A DNA stretch of 6,646 nucleotides from an uncultured delta proteobacterium. Its GTDB lineage: Bacteria; Myxococcota_A; Polyangia; Polyangiales; Polyangiaceae. Below are positions 1 to 6,393 of this stretch, piece after piece (position 1 is the stretch's first letter; every line of letters starts with the position of its first letter). Both the position numbers and the translations under genes were made by a program. The notes beneath the pieces were generated by a model, which was given only the letters and a program-made list of their open reading frames with translations, searched no databases and was not told the origin of the DNA. Location: assembly GCA_903893335.1 (NCBI GenBank), contig CAITLX010000719.1, forward strand, positions 1 to 6,646. The letters run 5' to 3'.

Positions 1-2
1 AC

Positions 3-818
3 CCCGGCCTCCCCTTCTCGTACTACGAGGAGCTTCTGCGCGGCTTCAAGCGCGTGCAGCCGGGCGTCGTGCTCAAGTGCTTCACCGCCGTCGAGATCCA
101 CTTCTTCGCGCAGCTGTACGGCATGTCGCACCGCGAGGTGCTCACCCGCCTGCAAGCGTGCGGGCTCGAGTCGCTGCCCGGCGGCGGCGCCGAGATCTTC
201 CACCCCGAGGTGCGCGCGCGCATCTCGGGCGACAAGGCGACGGCCGAGGAGTACCTCGCGGTGCACGCCGTCGCGCACGGGCTCGGCATGAAGACGAACG
301 CGACGATGCTCTACGGGCACATCGAGACGTTCGAGCACAGGGTCGATCACCTGCTGCGCCTGCGCGAGCAGCAGGACGCGAGCGGCGGGTTCCAGGCGTT
401 CATCCCGCTCGCGTTCCACCCCGACGGCAACGGCATGCGCCACCTGCCGGGCCCGACCGGCGTCGACGATCTGCGCACCATCGCGGTCAGCCGACTGCTG
501 CTCGACAACTTCGATCACATCAAGGCCTACTGGGTCAGCGCCACCCCGAAGATCGCCCAGATCGCGCTGCGCTTCGGGGCCGACGACGTGGACGGCACCA
601 TCGTCCACGAGACGATCTACAAGGCCGCCGGCTCGCAGAGCCCCGCGGGCCTCACCGACGCCGAGCTCGTGCGGCTGGTGCAGGAGGCGGGCTTCACCCC
701 CGTCGAGCGCGACACGTTCTACGGCGTGGTGCGCGAGCACCCGCGCGCGGCGGTGCCCGAGGCGGCGCTCAAGGTCCGCGACCGCAACGCCAAGCGCCAC
801 CTCGAGGTCGCGCCGTGA
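3..818 (+). CDS. mqnE: Aminofutalosine synthase MqnE, C-terminal part (5' truncated by window edge)
   Basis: This is a radical SAM enzyme of the futalosine menaquinone pathway. It joins 3-enolpyruvylbenzoate to the 5'-deoxyadenosyl group of SAM, giving aminofutalosine and CO2. The frame is open from position 3 to the TGA at 816-818 (271 residues). Family members are about 370 residues long, so roughly 100 are missing, including the CxxxCxxC cluster motif, which must lie upstream. Visible family signatures, numbered from the first codon, are LPFSYYEELLRG (3-14), KCFTAVEIHFFA (25-36), GGGAEIF (60-66), NATMLYGHIETFEHRVDHLL (99-118), SGGFQAFIPLAFHP (127-140) and a late FGADDVDGT. The GTG at 54 is internal, because homology continues upstream of it. 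IPLAFHP and MLYGHIET favour MqnE over its paralogue MqnC. The stop overlaps the GTG of the next gene by four bases. Confidence 0.95.
   Translation, partial: PGLPFSYYEELLRGFKRVQPGVVLKCFTAVEIHFFAQLYGMSHREVLTRLQACGLESLPGGGAEIFHPEVRARISGDKATAEEYLAVHAVAHGLGMKTNATMLYGHIETFEHRVDHLLRLREQQDASGGFQAFIPLAFHPDGNGMRHLPGPTGVDDLRTIAVSRLLLDNFDHIKAYWVSATPKIAQIALRFGADDVDGTIVHETIYKAAGSQSPAGLTDAELVRLVQEAGFTPVERDTFYGVVREHPRAAVPEAALKVRDRNAKRHLEVAP
804..807 (+). promoter_or_regulatory. Shine-Dalgarno-like GAGG before the mqnA-mqnC GTG start
   Basis: GAGG lies seven bases before the GTG at 815 and inside the end of mqnE. It supports the GTG in the GTGA overlap as the start of the fusion gene, rather than any codon further up the long open frame. 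Confidence 0.5.
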
Positions 819-2743
819 CGGCTGCTGCGCGGCGCGTGGGTCCGCGCGACGTCGACGCCGACGGCCGCATCGTCGTCGCCGGCGTCTCGTACCTCAACTC
901 GCGCCCCATCCTCGACGCCCTCGAGCGCGCGCCCTTCTCCGACCGCTTCGTCGTGCGCCGCGCGGTGCCCGCCGAGGCCGCGCGCATGCTCGCCGAACAG
1001 GAGGCTCGCGTCGCCCTCGTGCCGGTGGCAGCCGCCGCGACGATCGGCGGCATCGAGCTGGTGCGCGGCGTGGCCATCGCGACGCGCGGCCCGGTGCGCT
1101 CGGTGCTGCTCGTCTCGAAGCGCCCCTTCGACGAGGTCGACACCGTGCTGCTCGACGCCTCGTCGCGCACGAGCGTCGTGCTCGCGCGCCTCGTGCTCGG
1201 CCGGCGCCTGCGCCGCGCCCCGCGCTGGGTCGTGCGGGCGCACGGCGACCTCGCGCGCACGCTCGACGACGGCGCCGCCGCGCTCGTCATCGGCGACCCG
1301 GCGCTCCAGGTCGAGGGGCTCTTCCCCCACCAGATCGACCTCGGCGAGGCCTGGCTCGACTGGACGGGGCTCCCCTTCGTGTTCGCGGCATGGGGCGGGC
1401 GCCGCGGCGCGATCGACGCGAGCGGAGGCGACGCGCTTCGCCGCGCGCTCGCGCTCGGGCTCGCCGACCGCGCGGCCATCGCGGCCGACCACGCAGCCCG
1501 CACCGGCGCGGACGTCGCCAGCACCCTCGCCTACCTCACCGACGCCATCCGCTTCGACCTCGGCGACGACGAGCGCCTCGGCTTGCAGCGCTTCTACGAC
1601 GAGGCGCACGCGGCGGGCCTCTTGCCGCGTACCCAGGTGCGCTTCCAGGACGACCCCGCCCCCGCTCCGCGCGCCACCCTCGCGACGCTCGTGCAGCGCG
1701 CCGCGGACGGCGAGCGCCTCTCGGGCGACGAGGCGCTGCGCCTGGGCACCGAGGCCTCGCTCTTCGACCTCGGGGTCGCAGCCGACGCCGTGCGCCGCCG
1801 CAAGCACCCGCTCGGCGTCGTCACGTACATCGTCGACCGCAACGTGAACTACACCAACGTCTGCACGACGAGCTGCCGGTTCTGCGCGTTCTACCGGCCG
1901 GTCGGGCACCCCGAGGGCTACGTGCTCACGCGAGAGCAGCTCGGCATCAAGCTGCAAGAGGTGGTCGACGCCGGCGGCGTGCAGATCCTCCTGCAAGGGG
2001 GCCTCAACCCCGAGCTACCGCTCACCTGGTACGAGGACCTCTTCCGCTGGATGAAGGCGACCTACCGCCTCGGGCTGCACGCGCTCTCGCCCGAGGAGAT
2101 CCTGCACCTCGCGCAGCTCGAGGGGCTCCCGGTCACCGAGGTCCTCGTGCGGCTGCGCGCGGCTGGGCTCGACTCGGTGCCGGGCGGCGGCGCGGAGATC
2201 CTCGTCGACCGCGTGCGCCGCCGCATCGCGAAGGCGAAGTGCACCAGCGCCGAGTGGCTCGAGGTCATGCGCACCGCGCACCACCTCGGGCTGCGCTCGA
2301 GCGCGACGATGATGTACGGCACGACCGACCACCTGCTCGATCGCGTGCTGCACCTGCTGAAGATCCGCGACCTGCAAGACGAGACGGGGGGCTTCACGGC
2401 CTTCTTCTGCTGGGACTACCAGCACGAGCAGGGCACGCGCATCGAGGCCGGCGACGGCGGCACCGCGCTCTACCTCCGCATGCAGGCGCTCGCGCGCATC
2501 GTGCTCGACAACGTGCCGCACGTCGGCGCGTCGTGGGTCACGCAGGGGCCGGACGTCGGGGAGGTCGCGCTGCGCTTCGGCGCCGACGACTTCGGCTCGG
2601 TGATGTTCGAGGAGAACGTCGTGTCGAGCGCCGGCACGACCTTCGGGATCGACGCGACCCACATCGAGCGGCGCATCCGCGCGGCCGGCTTCCGGGCCGC
2701 GCGCCGCAACGTCGCGTACGATTGGCTGACGGAGCCCGCGTGA
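815..2743 (+). CDS. mqnA-mqnC: MqnA-MqnC fusion: chorismate dehydratase joined to cyclic dehypoxanthinylfutalosine synthase
   Basis: One uninterrupted 642-residue frame carries two menaquinone enzymes. Residues about 15-272 are MqnA, which dehydrates chorismate to 3-enolpyruvylbenzoate. Its signs are VAGVSYLNSRPI (21-32), the ARVALVPVAAAA stretch (64-75), RGPVRSVLLVSKRPFDEVDT (91-110) and SSRTSVVLARLVL (116-128). From memory, Asn28 in the YLN motif matches the catalytic Asn of the family. A short Asp/Pro/Ala-rich linker follows at about 273-290. Residues about 290-642 are MqnC, the radical SAM enzyme that cyclises dehypoxanthinylfutalosine. It has the cluster motif CxxxCxxC at C350, C354 and C357, LLQGGLNPELPL (392-403), GGGAEI (457-462), SSATMMYG (495-502) and the MqnC-type FGADDFGSVMFEENVVSSAG (588-607). 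Both parts look complete. The start is the GTG that overlaps the mqnE stop. An in-frame GTG at 1691 could give a separate MqnC, but it lacks a ribosome site and no stop codon separates the two parts. Confidence 0.93.
   Translation: MTAAARRVGPRDVDADGRIVVAGVSYLNSRPILDALERAPFSDRFVVRRAVPAEAARMLAEQEARVALVPVAAAATIGGIELVRGVAIATRGPVRSVLLVSKRPFDEVDTVLLDASSRTSVVLARLVLGRRLRRAPRWVVRAHGDLARTLDDGAAALVIGDPALQVEGLFPHQIDLGEAWLDWTGLPFVFAAWGGRRGAIDASGGDALRRALALGLADRAAIAADHAARTGADVASTLAYLTDAIRFDLGDDERLGLQRFYDEAHAAGLLPRTQVRFQDDPAPAPRATLATLVQRAADGERLSGDEALRLGTEASLFDLGVAADAVRRRKHPLGVVTYIVDRNVNYTNVCTTSCRFCAFYRPVGHPEGYVLTREQLGIKLQEVVDAGGVQILLQGGLNPELPLTWYEDLFRWMKATYRLGLHALSPEEILHLAQLEGLPVTEVLVRLRAAGLDSVPGGGAEILVDRVRRRIAKAKCTSAEWLEVMRTAHHLGLRSSATMMYGTTDHLLDRVLHLLKIRDLQDETGGFTAFFCWDYQHEQGTRIEAGDGGTALYLRMQALARIVLDNVPHVGASWVTQGPDVGEVALRFGADDFGSVMFEENVVSSAGTTFGIDATHIERRIRAAGFRAARRNVAYDWLTEPA
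2731..2734 (+). promoter_or_regulatory. Shine-Dalgarno-like GGAG before the mqnX GTG start
   Basis: GGAG lies five bases before the GTG at 2740 and within the last codons of the fusion gene. It favours this GTG, in the GTGA overlap, as the start of the deaminase. Confidence 0.5.
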
Positions 2744-3987
2744 CCCACCGCGCCTTTCACGCCGACGCCGTCCTGCCGGGCGACGCCGCGCCGATCGCCG
2801 ACGGAGCCGTCGTCGTCGACGCCTCGGGGATCGTCGTCGAGGTCGGGCCCGCCGCCGGCGTCCTGCCGCGCCACGCCGGGGTGCGCGTCGAGCGCATCCG
2901 GGGCGTCGTCTTCCCGGGGCTCGTCAACGCGCACACGCACCTCGAGCTCTCGGGGCTGCGGGGAAAGGTGGCCGGAGGCGCCGGCTTCGTGCCCTGGCTG
3001 CAACGCCTGCTGACGACGCGCGGCGAGGAGCGCCCGGAGGACGACGGCGAGGCGATCGACGCCGCCGTGGCCGAGCTCGTCGCGGCGGGCACCGCGGCGG
3101 TGGGCGACGTCAGCAACTCGCTCGCGACGGTGGGGGCGCTGGCGCGCGCCGGCCTCGCCGGCTCGGTGTTCCACGAGGTCTTCGGCCTCGCGCGCGAGGC
3201 CGCGATGGCGCGCGTCGAGACGCTCGAGCGCGGCCTCGACGAGGTCGCCGCGGGCTGGCCGTCGCGCGATCTGGTGTACGCCCCGTCCCCCCACACGCTG
3301 TTCACCACGCACCCCGACGCCGTGCGCGCCGTGCTCGCGCTCGCGCGCCGGCTGGGCGTACGCGCGTCGCTGCACCTCGCCGAGCACCCCGCCGAGCGCG
3401 CGTTCCTCGCGACGCGCACCGGCCCGATGGCGACGCTCGCCGCCAGCATGGCCGAGGCCCTCGCCGCCTTCCCCGTGCCGGCCACCGACCCGGTGCGCGC
3501 CGCGCGCGCGCTCGGCGCGCTGGGTCCGGACGTGCTCGCCGTGCACCTCGCCGACGCGCGGCCCGACGAGCTCGCGCTCGTCGCCGAGAGCGGCGCGCCC
3601 GTCGTCGCCTGCCCCCGCTCCAACCTCTTCATCGAGGTGCGCCTGCCGCCCATGCCCGCGATGCTCGCGGCCGGCATCGTGCCGGCGCTCGGCACCGACT
3701 CCCTCGCGTCCAACGCCTCGCTCGACGTGCTCGCCGAGGCGCGCGCGCTCGCCGACCGCTTCCCGGCGATCGCGGCGCGCACGCTGCTCGAGATGGCGAC
3801 GACCGCGGGCGCGCGCGCCCTCGGGCGCGCCGACCTGGGGCGCATCGCGCCGGGAGCGCGACCGGGCCTCGTCGCCTGCGCGCTCGACGCCGAGGGCGCC
3901 GACCCCTGCGCCGCCGTCGTGCGCAGCCGCCCGTCGTCGCGCCGCTGGGTCGTGCGCCGCTCGCCGCTCTCCTCGGAGGGCACATGA
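2740..3987 (+). CDS. mqnX: Amidohydrolase, probable aminodeoxyfutalosine deaminase
   Basis: A 415-residue metal-dependent hydrolase of the amidohydrolase superfamily (ATZ/TRZ, SAH-deaminase-like branch). In this setting it most likely deaminates aminofutalosine to futalosine in the cytosol. Metal-site residues are visible in the usual order: HTH at H65 and H67 within GLVNAHTHLELSGL (60-73), LHLAEH (211-216, H212, E215 and H216), AVHL (H269) and GTDSLASN with D320 (318-325). The N-terminal 60 residues and the C-terminal tail fit the small beta-sandwich that flanks the barrel. Length is normal for the family. The GTG start is chosen because its GTGA overlaps the stop of the fusion gene and places the first strand (RAFHADAVLP) correctly. 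Sequence alone cannot exclude 5-methylthioadenosine/S-adenosylhomocysteine or guanine-type deamination; placement inside the mqn operon is the main reason for the call. Confidence 0.85.
   Translation: MTHRAFHADAVLPGDAAPIADGAVVVDASGIVVEVGPAAGVLPRHAGVRVERIRGVVFPGLVNAHTHLELSGLRGKVAGGAGFVPWLQRLLTTRGEERPEDDGEAIDAAVAELVAAGTAAVGDVSNSLATVGALARAGLAGSVFHEVFGLAREAAMARVETLERGLDEVAAGWPSRDLVYAPSPHTLFTTHPDAVRAVLALARRLGVRASLHLAEHPAERAFLATRTGPMATLAASMAEALAAFPVPATDPVRAARALGALGPDVLAVHLADARPDELALVAESGAPVVACPRSNLFIEVRLPPMPAMLAAGIVPALGTDSLASNASLDVLAEARALADRFPAIAARTLLEMATTAGARALGRADLGRIAPGARPGLVACALDAEGADPCAAVVRSRPSSRRWVVRRSPLSSEGT
3975..3980 (+). promoter_or_regulatory. Strong Shine-Dalgarno GGAGGG before the mqnP ATG
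   Basis: GGAGGG ends three bases before the ATG at 3984 (four bases counted from GGAGG). It sits in the last codons of mqnX. It is the strongest ribosome site in the window and precedes the operon's only ATG start. Confidence 0.65.
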
Positions 3988-4862
3988 GCGCCTGGGTGCT
4001 CCGCCTGCGCGCGTACGGCTCGCTCGTGCGCTTCTCGCACACCGTGTTCGCCCTGCCGTTCGCGGCGTCGGCCGTGCTGCTCGCGCTCGCGCGACCGCAC
4101 GCGGCGCTCACGCCGGCGCGCGCGGCGGCCATGCTCGTCGCGATGGTCACGGCGCGCACCGCCGCGATGGCCTGGAACCGCTGGCTCGACCGCGACGTCG
4201 ACGCGCGCAACCCGCGCACCGCGTCGCGCGAGATCCCCGCCGGCGTCGTGTCGAGCCGCGCCGCGCTCGCGCTCACGCTCGCGTCGAGCGCGGCCTTCGT
4301 CGGCGCCGCGGCCACCCTCGGGCCGTGGCCCGCGCGCCTCGCGCTGCCGGTGCTCGCCGTGCTGCTGGGCTACTCGGCGACCAAGCGCTTCACCTGGGCG
4401 TCGCACCTCGTGCTCGGCCTCGCGCTCGCCCTCGCGCCGGGCGGCGCCTGGCTCGCGATGGGCGTGGCGCCCGAGCCTGGGATCGTCGCGCTGATGCTGG
4501 CCGTGCTCACCTGGGTCGCCGGCTTCGACGTGCTCTACAGCCTCCAAGACGAGGCCTTCGACCGCGCCGAGGGGCTGCACTCGATCCCCGCCCGGTTCGG
4601 CACGCTCGGCGCCGTGGCGCTCTCGGGCGCGCTGCACCTCGTCACGGTCGCCGCGCTCGTCGCGTGCGGGGCCTGGCTCGGGCGAGGCGCCCCGTTCTGG
4701 GCCGCGGTCGCGGTCGTCGCCGGCCTGCTCGCGTACGAGCACGCCATCGTCGGCCGCGGAGACCTCGCGCGCATCGACAAGGCCTTCTTCGACATCAACG
4801 GCTGGGTGAGCGGCGCGTTCTTCGCGCTGGTCGCGGTCGACGCCTGGAGGCTCGCCTCGTGA
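3984..4862 (+). CDS. mqnP: UbiA-family prenyltransferase, menaquinone type (MqnP)
   Basis: A 292-residue integral membrane prenyltransferase. In the futalosine pathway it attaches the polyprenyl chain to the 1,4-dihydroxy-6-naphthoate-derived ring. The first aspartate-rich motif is NRWLDRDVDARNPRT (65-79; N65, D69, D73), followed by SREIPAG (81-87). The second is FDVLYSLQDEAFDRAEGLHS (181-200; D189, D193). These motifs bind Mg2+ and the prenyl diphosphate. Hydrophobic stretches consistent with about eight or nine membrane segments fill the rest, for example 20-36, 47-63, 95-112, 116-131, 141-160, 165-180, 208-231, 236-252 and 273-288. Start: ATG of an ATGA overlap with the mqnX stop. It resembles UbiA (4-hydroxybenzoate octaprenyltransferase) closely, so the operon context rather than sequence decides for MqnP. 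No lyase or other ubiquinone gene is present nearby. Confidence 0.9.
   Translation: MSAWVLRLRAYGSLVRFSHTVFALPFAASAVLLALARPHAALTPARAAAMLVAMVTARTAAMAWNRWLDRDVDARNPRTASREIPAGVVSSRAALALTLASSAAFVGAAATLGPWPARLALPVLAVLLGYSATKRFTWASHLVLGLALALAPGGAWLAMGVAPEPGIVALMLAVLTWVAGFDVLYSLQDEAFDRAEGLHSIPARFGTLGAVALSGALHLVTVAALVACGAWLGRGAPFWAAVAVVAGLLAYEHAIVGRGDLARIDKAFFDINGWVSGAFFALVAVDAWRLAS
4846..4850 (+). promoter_or_regulatory. Shine-Dalgarno GGAGG before the DAHP synthase GTG
   Basis: GGAGG lies eight bases before the GTG at 4859, within the last codons of mqnP. It fixes the start of the DAHP synthase at the GTG of the GTGA overlap. Confidence 0.6.
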
Positions 4863-5875
4863 TCCTCCTGGTCGCAGCCGACAGCAGCGTGGCGGTGGTC
4901 GAGGAGATCGAGCGCGCGGTGCGCCGCGCGGGCGGAGACCCGTCGCGCCTCACCGCCGGCGGCGAGCTCGCGATCGCAGCGCGCGGCGCCGACCCCGCGC
5001 GGCTCGGACGCCCCGAGGGGGTGCGCGCGATCCTGCGCGCCGCCTCTCCCTACCCGCGCGCCGCGCGCGACCCCGAGGCGAGGACGACCCACACGACCGT
5101 CGTCCGCATCGGCGACGTCCCGTTCGGCGGGCGCGAGGTCGTGCTGGTCGCCGGCCCCTGCGCGGTCGAGTCGCCCGAGCAGGTCGACGCCTGCGCGCGC
5201 GCCGTGGCCGCCGCCGGGGGGCGCGTGCTGCGCGGCGGGGCGTGGAAGCCGCGCTCGAGCCCCTACGCGTTCCAGGGTCACGGCGAGACGGCGCTCGTCT
5301 GGCTCGCCGACGCCGCGCGGCGCCACGGGCTCGCCGTCGTGTCCGAGGTGCTCGACCCCGCGACGGTGCCCACCGTCGCGGCGCACGTCGACGCCTTGCA
5401 GATCGGCTCGCGCAACATGCAGAACGCGCCGCTGCTGCGCGCCGCGGGGCGCAGCGGCAAGCCCGTGCTGCTCAAGCGAGGCATGAGCGCGACGCTCGAC
5501 GAGTGGCTGCTCGCCGCCGAGTACGTGCTCGACGCCGGCAACCCGCACGTCGTGCTCTGCGAACGCGGCGTCCGCAGCTTCGACCCCGCGGCGCGCAACC
5601 TCCTCGACCTCGCCGCCGTTCCGCTGCTGCGCGCGCGGACGCACCTGCCGATCGTCGTCGATCCGTCGCACGGCGTGGGCGTGCGCTCCGCCGTCGCCCC
5701 CATGGCCCTCGCAGCCATCGCCGCTGGCGCCGACGGCGTCCTCGTCGAGTGCCACCCCGACCCGGGCCGCGCCCGGAGCGACGCGTACCAGGCGCTCGAT
5801 CTCGACGAACTGGCGAGCCTCGGCGTCGCCGCGGCCACCGTCGCTCGCGCGGTCGGACGCACCCTCGAGCGCTGA
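4859..5875 (+). CDS. aroF: 3-deoxy-7-phosphoheptulonate (DAHP) synthase, class I-beta, with N-terminal regulatory domain
   Basis: This enzyme condenses phosphoenolpyruvate with erythrose 4-phosphate, the first step of the shikimate pathway leading to chorismate. The 338-residue length matches the Thermotoga-type class I-beta enzyme. Residues 1-70 resemble the ferredoxin-like regulatory domain of that type, including the VRAILRAASPYPRAARD junction (55-71). The barrel begins near 93. Motifs: VLVAGPCAVES (95-105), RVLRGGAWKPRSSPYAFQG (122-140), QIGSRNMQN (181-189), KPVLLKRGM (201-209), VLCERGVRSF (232-241), VDPSHGVG (267-274), VECHPDP (296-302) and RARSDAYQALD (304-314). Expected metal ligands are all present: C101, H271, E297 and D308. 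The N-terminal domain suggests feedback control by an aromatic amino acid, which is inference. It is the last gene of the mqn operon and overlaps mqnP by GTGA. Its likely role there is supplying chorismate to MqnA. Confidence 0.94.
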   Translation: MILLVAADSSVAVVEEIERAVRRAGGDPSRLTAGGELAIAARGADPARLGRPEGVRAILRAASPYPRAARDPEARTTHTTVVRIGDVPFGGREVVLVAGPCAVESPEQVDACARAVAAAGGRVLRGGAWKPRSSPYAFQGHGETALVWLADAARRHGLAVVSEVLDPATVPTVAAHVDALQIGSRNMQNAPLLRAAGRSGKPVLLKRGMSATLDEWLLAAEYVLDAGNPHVVLCERGVRSFDPAARNLLDLAAVPLLRARTHLPIVVDPSHGVGVRSAVAPMALAAIAAGADGVLVECHPDPGRARSDAYQALDLDELASLGVAAATVARAVGRTLER

Positions 5876-5892
5876 CGCGCATTCGAGCCAGG

Positions 5893-5906
5893 AGCCGCTC
5901 GCGGCT
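5893..5906 (+). terminator. Short perfect inverted repeat after the operon, weak terminator candidate
   Basis: AGCCGC and GCGGCT are perfect inverted arms around TC, beginning 18 bases after the DAHP synthase stop. The RNA could form a five-pair stem with a CTCG loop. No T-run follows (GGGCCCTTCG), so it is not a standard intrinsic terminator; it might protect the 3' end or pause polymerase. In such GC-rich DNA a stem this short may also be chance. Confidence 0.25.
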
Positions 5907-5986
5907 GGGCCCTTCGACGGACCTTTCCGCAAGGATTGCGCGTGCATACGCGGGCGCCGCAAGCTACGACCGCAGCTGGAGACGGA

Positions 5987-6009
5987 GCGCATCGCAACGC
6001 GCGCATCGC
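5987..6009. repeat. Direct repeat of GCGCATCGC, two copies, upstream of the receiver gene
   Basis: GCGCATCGC occurs at 5987-5995 and again at 6001-6009, with a 14-base period, ending 17 bases before the ATG of the response regulator. It might be an operator, but the period does not match a full helical turn and only two copies exist. It may be chance. Confidence 0.3.
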
Positions 6010-6026
6010 CTCCCCCCGAGCATCAC

Positions 6027-6392
6027 ATGAGCGGACGCATCCTGGTCGTGGAAGACGACGCCGACATCCGCGAGGACCTCGCCGAGCTGCTGCGCGACGA
6101 GGGCTACGACGTCGCGACCGCGGTGAACGGCGAGGACGGCCTCGCGCTGCTGCGCCGCGAGGCCAGCGTGGGGCTCATCCTCCTCGACCTGATGATGCCC
6201 GTGATGGACGGCTGGCAGTTTCGCGAGGCGCAGCTCGCCGACCCGGCGCTCGCCTCGGTGCCGATCATCGTGCTGTCCGCCGACGGCGACACGCCGCGCA
6301 AGGCCTCGGCGCTGCGGGCCAACGCCTACCTCACCAAGCCCTTCGCGCTGCCCCGCCTGCTCACGACGATCCACACGCTGCTCCACCCCTGA
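6027..6392 (+). CDS. Single-domain response regulator (CheY-like receiver)
   Basis: A 121-residue protein made only of a phosphoacceptor receiver domain, with no DNA-binding or enzymatic output domain. Conserved residues are in place: the acidic pair D10/D11 in ILVVEDD (5-11), phosphoacceptor D54 in LILLDLMMPVMDGW (50-63), switch Ser84 in IIVLSADGD (80-88) and K104 in YLTKPF (101-106). It should take a phosphoryl group from a histidine kinase not found in this window and act by protein contact, for example in chemotaxis, a phosphorelay or control of a partner kinase. The ATG has only a weak GAG six bases upstream, and no earlier start is supported. It lies 151 bases after the DAHP synthase, so it is probably a separate transcription unit. 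The partner and output are unknown. Confidence 0.93.
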   Translation: MSGRILVVEDDADIREDLAELLRDEGYDVATAVNGEDGLALLRREASVGLILLDLMMPVMDGWQFREAQLADPALASVPIIVLSADGDTPRKASALRANAYLTKPFALPRLLTTIHTLLHP

Positions 6393-6393
6393 C

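Larger units (their letters stand above)
5876..6026. other. 151-base intergenic region between the mqn operon and the receiver gene
   Basis: No supported gene is visible on either strand. It holds a hairpin at 5893-5906, a weak CCTT/AAGG pair at 5922-5934 and a 9-base direct repeat at 5987-6009. A -35-like TTGCGC occurs at 5936-5941, but no good -10 box lies 16-18 bases downstream. A sigma-70 promoter therefore cannot be claimed. The stretch is less coding-like than its surroundings and is the natural place for a promoter of the downstream gene. Confidence 0.4.

Noticed and set aside
77..814. Upstream extension of the mqnA-mqnC frame to position 77
   Set aside because: This part lies out of frame within mqnE and translates to Arg/Ala-rich sequence with no homology. 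The MqnA similarity begins after the GTG at 815.
1600..1700. A sequencing frameshift or lost stop that artificially joins MqnA and MqnC
   Set aside because: Both parts keep the same frame with sensible residues through the linker, and nothing in the local sequence suggests an error. It cannot be excluded without reads, so the check is listed under the fusion finding.
719..1996. Long minus-strand open frame of 425 codons opposite mqnE/mqnA-mqnC
   Set aside because: It is Arg/Ala/Glu/Val-rich with no recognisable domain and lies opposite well-conserved enzymes. Long antisense frames are expected where stop codons are rare because of GC content.
1390..2739. Upstream extension of the deaminase frame to position 1390
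   Set aside because: It translates to Arg/Pro/Ala-rich sequence out of frame with the fusion gene. The deaminase fold begins at the GTG at 2740.
2757..4742. Minus-strand open frame of 661 codons opposite mqnX and mqnP
   Set aside because: Composition is low-complexity (Arg, Ala, Gly, Ser, Glu), it crosses two clear + strand genes and has no motif. It is a GC artefact.
5936..5968. Sigma-70 promoter before the receiver gene (TTGCGC with a distant GCTACG)
   Set aside because: The -10-like box is poor and the spacing is about 21 bases, so the match is no better than chance.
4535..5992. Minus-strand open frame of 485 codons opposite mqnP, DAHP synthase and the gap
   Set aside because: No domain is visible, and it lies over conserved + strand coding sequence. 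It is treated as a shadow frame.
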